Shown piece by piece: positions 8,404 through 13,644 of a stretch of 13,644 bases of DNA (positions within the stretch are counted from its first letter, which is position 1; the number at the start of each line of letters is the position of its first letter). The notes under the pieces are model-generated. The model was not told the origin of the DNA and ran no database searches. It worked only from the letters and a program-made list of their open reading frames with translations. Where the stretch lies: NCBI GenBank assembly GCA_013619035.1, contig JABXKX010000234.1, positions 1 through 13,644 of the forward strand, written 5' to 3'. The position numbers were made by a program, and so were the translations under genes. This DNA is from Peptostreptococcaceae bacterium. Its GTDB lineage: Bacteria > Bacillota_A > Clostridia > Peptostreptococcales > Acidaminobacteraceae.

Positions 8404-8629
8404 AGAATAATTTCTCAATATCTTTAGCTTTTAAGACTTTACCTTTAGAAACAACTTTCTCATCGATAACAAGTGCTGGCGTGCTCATTACACCATACCC
8501 GATGATTGCTTGTATATCTTCTACTTTTTCTACTGTTGCATCGATGCCTGCATTTTTGATTGCTTCTTCTACATTTGCTTTAAGTGTTGTACACTTTTTA
8601 CACCCGGTGCCTAATACTTTAATATGCAT
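8402..8629 (-). CDS. Small thioredoxin-fold protein with CxxC (TM0996/redox-disulfide type)
   Basis: This 75-residue protein is a minimal thioredoxin-fold domain: a first strand (HIKVLG), a GCKKC active site (Cys10 and Cys13) and the cis-proline loop STPALVID (Pro51). It matches the small redox-active disulfide protein family seen next to DUF318/ArsP-type permeases in many bacteria and archaea. It lacks a signal peptide, so it is cytoplasmic. It probably acts as a thiol-disulfide partner or metal/metalloid-handling protein for the permease, which is inferred from neighbourhood. It is the last gene of a three-gene operon. Its AGGAGG ribosome binding site overlaps the permease stop codon (TAGGAGG), so its translation is likely coupled. 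It is not a general thioredoxin, whose motif would be WCGPC and whose length would be about 105 residues. Confidence 0.88.
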   Translation of the reverse strand: MHIKVLGTGCKKCTTLKANVEEAIKNAGIDATVEKVEDIQAIIGYGVMSTPALVIDEKVVSKGKVLKAKDIEKLF

Positions 8630-8638
8630 AAAATCCTC

Positions 8639-9643
8639 CTATATGATTAAATAACTAAATGCGTTAAATAGATATCCTATGATTAATATACCTGTTGTTA
8701 CAAGTCCAGCGAAAATAACCAATAATTTTGTTTTTACAACTTTCTTTAACAGAATCATTGATGGTAACGAAAGTGCTGTGACGGCCATCATAAATGAAAG
8801 AGCAGTCCCTAAACCAACACCTTTTAAAACAAGTGCTTCTGCAATTGGTAATGTACCGAATATATCAGCGTACATAGGCACACCAGCAAATACTGCGAGT
8901 ATAACAGAATACCACTTATCCTGACCTAGAACCGCTGAAATCACAGACTCTGGAATCCAGTTATGAATAGCTGCACCTATACCAACTCCGATGATAACAT
9001 ACAACCAAACTTTTTTAATAATATCAAGAACTTGGTCTTTACCAAACTCAAGTCGTTCTTTTACAGACAAAGTATCTTGTTGTTCTTCAGACATTTGATT
9101 TTGATATACAAATGGTTCCACGTATTTTTCTAACTTTAATTTGCTAATGATAGTACCACCAAGCACTGCTAATATAAGACCGACTATGACGTAAGCAAAT
9201 GCAATCTTCCAGTTGAAGATACTCGCTAATAGAAGAACTGATGCCAAATCAACAAGTGGTGATGATATCAGAAAGGAGAACGTAACACCGATTGGTAGTC
9301 CAGCACTTGTAAATCCGATAAATAAAGGAATACTAGAACAAGAACAAAATGGTGTAATTGTCCCTAAAAGTGCACCAAGAATATTGGCACTGAGACCATT
9401 AAAATTACCGAGTATACGTCTCGTTCTTTCTGGTGGAAAGAAACTTTGTATATAAGATATTGTAAATATTAGTACAGAAAGTAGTATAAATATTTTTATG
9501 ACATCATAGATGAAGAAGTGTAAACTGCCACCTAAACGTGTTGATAGATCAAGATTGAATACTTCTGTGACTAGTTTTGCAACTAGATTTGAGAGCCAAT
9601 CCATTTTTAATAATTGAGCATTAAGCCATTCAAAAATAAACAT
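8639..9643 (-). CDS. ArsP/DUF318-type permease (YraQ family)
   Basis: This 334-residue integral membrane protein has about eight hydrophobic segments, split into two halves by a charged cytoplasmic loop (about residues 168-210). The family signature is clear: TPFCSCSSIPLFIGFTSAGL (residues 98-117, with Cys100 and Cys102) followed by PIGVTFSFLISSPLVD, and a second-half match at GVPMYADIFGTLPIAEAL. In studied ArsP proteins members of this family export trivalent organoarsenicals, and paired cysteines bind the substrate. Other members have unknown substrates. The upstream ArsR-type repressor and the downstream CxxC protein fit a metal or metalloid efflux operon. I would not name the ion from sequence. 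The ATG has an AAGGAG site, and the gene lies 12 bases after the arsR stop. Confidence 0.9.
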   Translation of the reverse strand: MFIFEWLNAQLLKMDWLSNLVAKLVTEVFNLDLSTRLGGSLHFFIYDVIKIFILLSVLIFTISYIQSFFPPERTRRILGNFNGLSANILGALLGTITPFCSCSSIPLFIGFTSAGLPIGVTFSFLISSPLVDLASVLLLASIFNWKIAFAYVIVGLILAVLGGTIISKLKLEKYVEPFVYQNQMSEEQQDTLSVKERLEFGKDQVLDIIKKVWLYVIIGVGIGAAIHNWIPESVISAVLGQDKWYSVILAVFAGVPMYADIFGTLPIAEALVLKGVGLGTALSFMMAVTALSLPSMILLKKVVKTKLLVIFAGLVTTGILIIGYLFNAFSYLII

Positions 9644-9655
9644 GTGATCTCCTTA

Positions 9656-10012
9656 TTAGACCTTTAACTGTGTCGTGCTACATTTGGTTAAGAAAGTTTC
9701 TTTCAAATGTAGTCTGTTATAATCTGATTGTAGTTGTGGATATGATTCTAATGAATCTTTTAAATAATTCAGTATGTGCGACATTAAAGGATGATTATTA
9801 TTCAGTGAATAATAAACAAATTTTTCTTGACGGTCATCTGAAACAAGATTTAAATCTCTGAGTTTTGAAAGCGCCTTAGAAGCTTTTGGTTGAGATATCT
9901 CTAAGATCCCTGTTAATTGACAAACACAGAGAGCTTCATTTTGAAGTAACATAATAATTCTCAGTCGTGTTTCATCTGAGAGTAATTTAAATATTGTGGT
10001 TGCGTTATTCAT
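9656..10012 (-). CDS. ArsR/SmtB-family metal-responsive repressor
   Basis: This 118-residue winged-helix protein starts with the usual ArsR opening (FKLLSDETRLRIIMLL, residues 8-23). The sensor/recognition region ALCVCQLTGILEISQPKASKALSKL (27-51) contains Cys29 and Cys31, the CxC pair that binds As(III)/Sb(III) in classical ArsR proteins (ELCVCDL). The third classical Cys in that helix is replaced here by Thr34, while a further Cys111 lies near the C-terminus and might complete a three-thiolate site. The wing is DDRQEKFVYYSL. It should repress its own operon and release DNA when a thiophilic ion binds. It is the first gene of the operon with the permease and CxxC protein, and its promoter carries a matching inverted repeat. 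The ATG is preceded by AAAGGAG. Confidence 0.92.
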   Translation of the reverse strand: MNNATTIFKLLSDETRLRIIMLLQNEALCVCQLTGILEISQPKASKALSKLRDLNLVSDDRQEKFVYYSLNNNHPLMSHILNYLKDSLESYPQLQSDYNRLHLKETFLTKCSTTQLKV

Positions 10013-10022
10013 AGGACTCCTT

Positions 10023-10050
10023 TCTCATATGCACTTATGAGTATATGAGA
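10023..10050 (-). promoter_or_regulatory. Candidate ArsR operator
   Basis: Perfect 8-bp arms TCTCATAT (10023-10030) and ATATGAGA (10043-10050) flank 12 bases. The repeat starts immediately downstream of the -10 box and covers the expected transcription start, and its near arm touches the arsR ribosome binding site. Binding there would block both promoter clearance and initiation. This is the usual position for autorepression in the ArsR family. Binding is inferred, not shown. Confidence 0.75.
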
Positions 10051-10079
10051 ATATTAACACGATAATTGATACCTGTCAA
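10051..10079 (-). promoter_or_regulatory. Promoter of the arsR-permease-CxxC operon
   Basis: On the minus strand a consensus TTGACA (10079-10074), a 17-base spacer and TAATAT (10056-10051) form the best promoter in the window. The -35 box begins 2 bases after the T-run of the upstream PucR-like gene's terminator, so the two transcription units are packed with almost no spacer. Confidence 0.85.
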
Positions 10080-10080
10080 C

Positions 10081-10108
10081 AAAAAACCTCCACATTTATG
10101 TGAAGGTA
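10081..10108 (-). terminator. Intrinsic terminator of the PucR-like gene
   Basis: On the minus strand ACCTTCACA, a TAAA loop and TGTGGAGGT pair through nine bases including one G-U, followed by six T. The stop codon of the gene (TAA) lies in the loop, so the last codons form one side of the stem. Confidence 0.8.
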
Positions 10109-11259
10109 TGCTGAATGGATTCATGAATCTTAATGGCTATTGACATCTGTTCATAAAATGATTGATCTGATTCAAATGGACCGATAAGTTCCTTAACTTT
10201 TCTGATCCGATATAAAATGGTGTTTTTATGCTGAAATAAACTTTCGGCAGTCAGTTGTGTGTGACAACCGTTTTTAAAATAAAGACGAAGTGTCTCATAA
10301 AGTTGAGTTTGATATTGTTGATCATAATTGAGTATGGGTTCCAATAATCTTCTAGAAAAATCATTCACCCATGTGTCATTTAAATGAGGCATTAAAATTT
10401 GATACAAACCAAGATTCTCATAATTCTTCATTGGCAAATGTTCTATGCCGGCCACTTGACAGGCGTAGTAACTTTCTTTGATGGCTTGATTCAATTGGGT
10501 GAGGGAAGTATGAAGACTACTTTTTCCAATTGTAAAATCTAAAGGATTGAGCCCTATCTGGGTACATAAATAATTGAAATCAAGATCTATAGAATTTGGA
10601 TAATCACCATAACTTAGAATAAATAATATACCGGTTCTAAATTTAAAAAGGCTATGTGTATTGTCTTTTTTTTGTATCCTGATGTATTTTTCAATGCATT
10701 TAATATTGTTATCATTAGAAATAAAACGATTCTCCTTACAATAAATGACTTGATGAAATTCTTTGAAATGCGTATTAAGCTCAAGAGCTATTTGTTCAAC
10801 TGTGTATGGATTAACAATGCCTGAGAAAAGAGTTTCAAGTTTTGTTTCCATGATATTATGTAACCCTCTAGACTTAATACCACTTTGAAGTGTCTGAATG
10901 ACATTTTCTAAAAATATTGAGGGATCAAAAATAAATATTGGAAAATGATTTAAATTGGCATATTCAAGAATTTCCTTTGGAAGTGTATGATAATAGACGG
11001 ACTTAATAGCTAGGCTGGAAACTTTTTCTTTAATCAAACTTTTTATAGATTCAAAAACAAGAGCAATATCGTCTCTTGCAACACTAAGAGTTGCTAAAAC
11101 AAATTCGCCTTCTTCAAAGATATGCATCTGGTGTTCTATTTGTTCATGATCAAGAATACCAACTGTTGTGATGATATTATTCAAACCGCTATCATCTGTT
11201 ATACATTGGAATTCTTCTAAATATTCTAGTTTTAAGGCTTCGTGGACTTTAATTGACAT
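10096..11259 (-). CDS. PucR/CdaR-like transcriptional regulator
   Basis: The protein has 387 residues. Residues 1-115 match the PucR N-terminal sensor domain (HEALKLEYLEEFQCITDDSG, then GEFVLATLSVARDD and LPKEILEYANLNHFPIFIFD). A divergent middle region follows, with a GGDEF-like segment ending in TIGKSSLHTSLTQLNQAIKES (243-263). The C-terminal helix-turn-helix (about 317-375) carries the family pattern LYETLRLYFKNG, LTAESLFQHKNTILYRIRKVKELIG. Members regulate purine, sugar-diacid, proline or amine use, usually activating a neighbouring operon in response to a small ligand. The ligand here is unknown. It is divergent from an EamA-type transporter and is its most likely target besides itself. 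The ATG at 11259 has an AAAGGAG site. No adjacent catabolic genes are present to indicate the substrate. Confidence 0.88.
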   Translation of the reverse strand: MSIKVHEALKLEYLEEFQCITDDSGLNNIITTVGILDHEQIEHQMHIFEEGEFVLATLSVARDDIALVFESIKSLIKEKVSSLAIKSVYYHTLPKEILEYANLNHFPIFIFDPSIFLENVIQTLQSGIKSRGLHNIMETKLETLFSGIVNPYTVEQIALELNTHFKEFHQVIYCKENRFISNDNNIKCIEKYIRIQKKDNTHSLFKFRTGILFILSYGDYPNSIDLDFNYLCTQIGLNPLDFTIGKSSLHTSLTQLNQAIKESYYACQVAGIEHLPMKNYENLGLYQILMPHLNDTWVNDFSRRLLEPILNYDQQYQTQLYETLRLYFKNGCHTQLTAESLFQHKNTILYRIRKVKELIGPFESDQSFYEQMSIAIKIHESIQHTFT

Positions 11260-11278
11260 AGGATCTCCTTTTTCTTTA

Positions 11279-11307
11279 ATTATAGTAGATAAGTTTTAGA
11301 ACATCAA
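11279..11307 (-). promoter_or_regulatory. Predicted promoter of the PucR-like gene
   Basis: On the minus strand TTGATG (11307-11302), 17 bases and a consensus TATAAT (11284-11279) precede the start codon by about 19 bases, giving a very short leader. Confidence 0.7.
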
Positions 11308-11311
11308 ACCG

Positions 11312-11328
11312 ATTGTACGCTACACAAT
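11312..11328. promoter_or_regulatory. Candidate operator between the PucR-like and EamA genes
   Basis: ATTGT (11312-11316) and ACAAT (11324-11328) are perfect inverted arms around 7 bases. The repeat lies between the two divergent promoters: 5 bases upstream of the PucR-gene -35 box and touching the extended -10 of the transporter gene. One bound dimer could control both. The arms are short, so this is only a candidate. Confidence 0.45.
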
Positions 11329-11336
11329 GATATAAT
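11328..11336 (+). promoter_or_regulatory. Predicted extended -10 promoter of the EamA gene
   Basis: TGATATAAT has the TG-N-TATAAT extended -10 form with a consensus hexamer. No good -35 box is found at 16-18 bases, which is typical of extended -10 promoters and of promoters needing an activator. The leader to the ATG at 11407 is about 64 bases. Confidence 0.6.
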
Positions 11337-11406
11337 AAATTATTTGTGATGCTAACACAGATTTTCAGAAAGTATCGTGATAAAATAATCAAAAAGGGGA
11401 GATTAA

Positions 11407-12318
11407 ATGAAAAAAATGATTGGCAGTATACAAGCGGATTTAATTCTGTTATTAGTAGCACTATTATGGGGAACTACATTTGTTGCTTCAAAATTAGCTC
11501 TAGATTATTTATCACCATTGACCATTATTTCTTTTAGATTTATTTTGGCTTTTACATTGATGTTGATATTGTTTAGAAACCAGATAAAATCTATTCAGAA
11601 GGAAGATCTAAAAGGTGGCATTTTTGTTGGACTGATGTTGTTTATAGCATTTGCAACACAGTTGATTGCGCTCAATTATACGGACCCAGGCAAACAAGCT
11701 TTTTTAGCCGGTACCTATGTGGTATTCGTGCCTTTTATTGTTTGGTTTATTTATAAAAAGAAACCAGATTCGAAATCTTTTATTGGTGCATTTGCATGTT
11801 TCATTGGAATTAGTTTATTGACTTTGAATAAGGGCTTCTCTATCAGTTTTGGCGATAGTTTAACACTTTTAAGTTCTGTATTTTTTGCAGGACATATTAT
11901 ATCAACAAGCCATTTTGTAAAAAAAAGTACACCTGTTAAAATAACCATAGTTCAATTCGGTACAGTGGCAATTTTATCAACTTTATCGGCTCTTATTTTT
12001 GAGGGAATACCAACTGGTGTCTCATCGGTAGTAATTGTTTCTGTCATATACTTAGGTATTATTTGTACAGGTGTTGCCTATTTTCTACAAACTCTTGCAC
12101 AAAACTATACAAAATCAACCCATGCCGCGATTATTTTAAGTTTAGAAGCTGTTTTTGGTAGTATTTTATCGGTGATTGTTATGAGTGAACTATTTACATT
12201 AAAAATGATAGTTGGTTGTATAATAATATTTTTATCAATCTTAGTAATTGAGCTAAAAGGTACGAAAAAAGAAGTTTTGGAAAACGAAGAAGAGGTAATA
12301 GAAGTCACTGCGAATTAA
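11407..12318 (+). CDS. EamA/DMT-family transporter
   Basis: This 303-residue protein belongs to the drug/metabolite transporter superfamily. It has about ten membrane segments arranged as two EamA repeats: the first opens with LLLVALLWGTTFVASKLALDYLSPLTIISFRF (about residues 13-45) and ends near residue 142, and the second covers about 147-284, including THAAIILSLEAVFGSILSVI. The short C-terminal tail is acidic (KKEVLENEEEVIEVTAN) and cytoplasmic. Family members export amino acids, purines, pigments or other small metabolites, and the substrate cannot be read from sequence. The ATG at 11407 has an AGGGGAG site 5 bases upstream. The divergent PucR-like gene suggests ligand-controlled expression. 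The gene has its own terminator, so it is a single-gene unit. Confidence 0.92.
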   Translation: MKKMIGSIQADLILLLVALLWGTTFVASKLALDYLSPLTIISFRFILAFTLMLILFRNQIKSIQKEDLKGGIFVGLMLFIAFATQLIALNYTDPGKQAFLAGTYVVFVPFIVWFIYKKKPDSKSFIGAFACFIGISLLTLNKGFSISFGDSLTLLSSVFFAGHIISTSHFVKKSTPVKITIVQFGTVAILSTLSALIFEGIPTGVSSVVIVSVIYLGIICTGVAYFLQTLAQNYTKSTHAAIILSLEAVFGSILSVIVMSELFTLKMIVGCIIIFLSILVIELKGTKKEVLENEEEVIEVTAN

Positions 12319-12337
12319 TACAAATACTTATATTTTG

Positions 12338-12367
12338 AAAGACAGTCCAAAGGAACTGTCTTTTATT
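12338..12367 (+). terminator. Intrinsic terminator of the EamA gene
   Basis: AAAGACAGT and ACTGTCTTT form a 9-bp stem, possibly extended by CC/GG with one bulged A, followed by TTTTATT. It starts 19 bases after the stop codon. Confidence 0.8.
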
Positions 12368-12461
12368 CATTGGAATGATTAGAGATAATAAAGAAACTCT
12401 GTTCTATGTTAGAGAATTTAATTCACATTTGAATCAACCTACGATATAAGTTATTAATAAC

Positions 12462-12488
12462 AAAAAAAGATCATAAATGATCTTTTTT
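12462..12488. terminator. Bidirectional terminator beside the GGDEF-EAL gene
   Basis: An A-run, GATCA, a TAAA loop, TGATC and a T-run form an 11-bp stem with U-runs on both strands. On the minus strand it directly follows and overlaps the stop codon of the GGDEF-EAL gene. On the plus strand it is a second stop for readthrough from the EamA gene. Confidence 0.8.
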
Positions 12489-13644
12489 AATTTTTCCCAA
12501 AATGTGATTTGATTTCAAGTGGTGATAGTGGTGTAGAGAACAAATAGCCTTGATACAAATCACAACCATATGATTTTAATAGATTAAGTTGATCGGTCTT
12601 TTCTACACCTTCAGCCACAATTTTCATATTTAGTCTTTGACCCATAGCAATGATAAATTCAATAATAGGATGATCATCATCAACCATGGTATCAATAAAT
12701 AGTTTGTCGATTTTTAAAACATCAATTGGTAATTGTTTTAGATAACTCAGTGAGGAATAACCTTTACCAAAATCATCAAGTGCAATTGAAAAACCTAATT
12801 CTTTTAATGTTTTTAGAATCACAACAGCTGAGTTAAATGAATCAATAAAGACATTTTCAGTAATTTCGATTTGAATCTTCTTTGGACTAAATGTATATTT
12901 TGCTATGAGCGTTTTGACATGATTAATGAGTTTGGGATCCATCAGGAACTCGGGTGACATATTGACGGAGATATAATCAAATTGATAACCGCTTAATGTC
13001 CATTCGATGGCTTGCTGGATACTTTCTTCTAAAACCCATAAATCTATTTTAGCAATAAAACCTCTCTCTTCTGCAATTGGAATAAATTCATTTGGTGGTA
13101 TGATACCTTCTTTTGGTGAACGCCATCGAATTAAGGCTTCGACTGATTTCATTTTATTTGTCTTTACATCTACTTTAGGTTGATAAACTAAGAAAAACTC
13201 CTTGTTTTCAATCGCTATGTTCAGTGCATGGTCAAATAACCGAATACGCGTTAATTCTTCTTGCATACTTGATGCAAAAACAGTGATTCTATTTTTCCCT
13301 TTACTCTTGGCAGCTTTTAGTGCTGTAACTGCATTAAGTAATATTCTATCTGCATCGGTACCGCCCTCAGGGAATATTGAAATTCCAATGCTTGCTGACA
13401 GATTGTAATCTTTGTTATGAAGGGTGATAGGTTCATGAAAGAGTTTCAGTAATTTCTCCGCAGTTTTTAGAATAATTTCACGGTGATCTTCTTTCATAAT
13501 TAAAACAAATTCATCTCCTCCATATCGATATACGTTTAAACGTTCATCTGAGATAGAATTAAGTCTTAAAGCAATAGATGTTAGAATTTGATCGCCTAAA
13601 TGATGACCATACAAATCATTAATATCTTTGTAGTTATCTAAATT
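12487..13644 (-). CDS. GGDEF-EAL protein, N-terminus outside the window
   Basis: The frame is open to the right edge, so 385 C-terminal residues are visible. A TTG at 13614 is an internal Leu codon and not the start. The GGDEF domain (visible residues 1-125) has the intact YGGDEF loop (41-46) and the guanine-binding Asn9 and Asp18. However, the segment usually written DxDxFK reads NLDNYK, with Asn at the first metal-binding Asp. No RxxD inhibitory site precedes the loop. The EAL domain (about 133-380) keeps EAL (169-171), Asn228, Glu263, Asp290-Asp291, Lys311, Glu345 and Gln365, the residues that hold metal and substrate in active c-di-GMP phosphodiesterases. One change is DDFGKGYSS in place of DDFGTGYSS. 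I infer a c-di-GMP-degrading enzyme, perhaps with GTP binding to the GGDEF half as an activator. Any sensor domain lies beyond the window. Confidence 0.93.
   Translation of the reverse strand, partial: NLDNYKDINDLYGHHLGDQILTSIALRLNSISDERLNVYRYGGDEFVLIMKEDHREIILKTAEKLLKLFHEPITLHNKDYNLSASIGISIFPEGGTDADRILLNAVTALKAAKSKGKNRITVFASSMQEELTRIRLFDHALNIAIENKEFFLVYQPKVDVKTNKMKSVEALIRWRSPKEGIIPPNEFIPIAEERGFIAKIDLWVLEESIQQAIEWTLSGYQFDYISVNMSPEFLMDPKLINHVKTLIAKYTFSPKKIQIEITENVFIDSFNSAVVILKTLKELGFSIALDDFGKGYSSLSYLKQLPIDVLKIDKLFIDTMVDDDHPIIEFIIAMGQRLNMKIVAEGVEKTDQLNLLKSYGCDLYQGYLFSTPLSPLEIKSHFGKN

Noticed and set aside
8679..8924. Plus-strand open frame of about 80 codons
   Set aside because: It lies wholly inside the permease gene on the opposite strand, lacks a ribosome binding site and has no recognisable protein pattern. 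It is a shadow of the permease codons.
11346..11537. Plus-strand open frame of 63 codons overlapping the start of the EamA gene
   Set aside because: It is out of frame with the transporter, has no ribosome binding site and its C-terminal part is a frame-shadow of the EamA coding sequence.
12368..12461. Spacer between the convergent EamA and GGDEF-EAL genes as a possible small RNA
   Set aside because: It contains only a 10-bp TTATTAATAA palindrome and AT-rich sequence, with no promoter of its own. It is more simply the gap between two terminators.
1..13644. CRISPR array, toxin-antitoxin pair, insertion sequence or phage genes
   Set aside because: I looked for regular direct repeats, terminal inverted repeats, transposase or integrase motifs and small paired genes on both strands and found none.

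Overview
The window is AT-rich, tightly packed bacterial DNA with strong AGGAGG-type ribosome binding sites, TTGACA/TATAAT-type promoters and short hairpin-plus-T-run terminators. This points to a low-GC Gram-positive lineage (Bacillota, or the Acholeplasma/Izemoplasma side of Mycoplasmatota). A complete RF2 gene with its programmed frameshift at an in-frame UGA, and Trp encoded by UGG, show that UGA is a stop codon, so the Mycoplasma/Spiroplasma code is excluded. I cannot fix the genus from sequence alone.

Layout. Positions 34-1089 (minus) hold a membrane-anchored endonuclease/exonuclease/phosphatase-family enzyme. It is divergent from a DUF5317-type small membrane protein (1268-1867, plus), which ends in a clean terminator. 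A plus-strand housekeeping cluster follows: secA (1960-4644), prfB (4652-5756, joined by a +1 frameshift at 4727) and tex (5765-8089), with gaps of only 7-8 bases and a strong terminator after tex. The interval 8121-8401 contains a 38-codon ORF that looks like the N-terminus of an AAA/DUF4143 ATPase joined directly to its C-terminus. I read it as an internal-deletion relic that still carries its terminator.

On the minus strand, 10012 down to 8402 is a three-gene metalloid-type operon: an ArsR repressor, an ArsP/DUF318-type permease and a small CxxC thioredoxin-fold protein. It has a consensus promoter and a perfect 8-bp-arm inverted repeat at the start of transcription, a good candidate for the ArsR operator. 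Upstream, a PucR/CdaR-like regulator (11259 to 10096, minus) is divergent from an EamA/DMT transporter (11407-12318, plus). They share a 147-bp promoter region with an ATTGT-N7-ACAAT repeat, suggesting a regulator-transporter pair. The right edge carries a GGDEF-EAL protein (minus, N-terminus outside the window). Its EAL domain looks active, but its GGDEF domain has lost the first metal-binding Asp.

I see no tRNA, rRNA, CRISPR array, insertion sequence or recognisable new defence system. The most unusual items are the ATPase relic, the intact arsR control region and the complete absence of UGA as a terminating codon outside the RF2 frameshift site.
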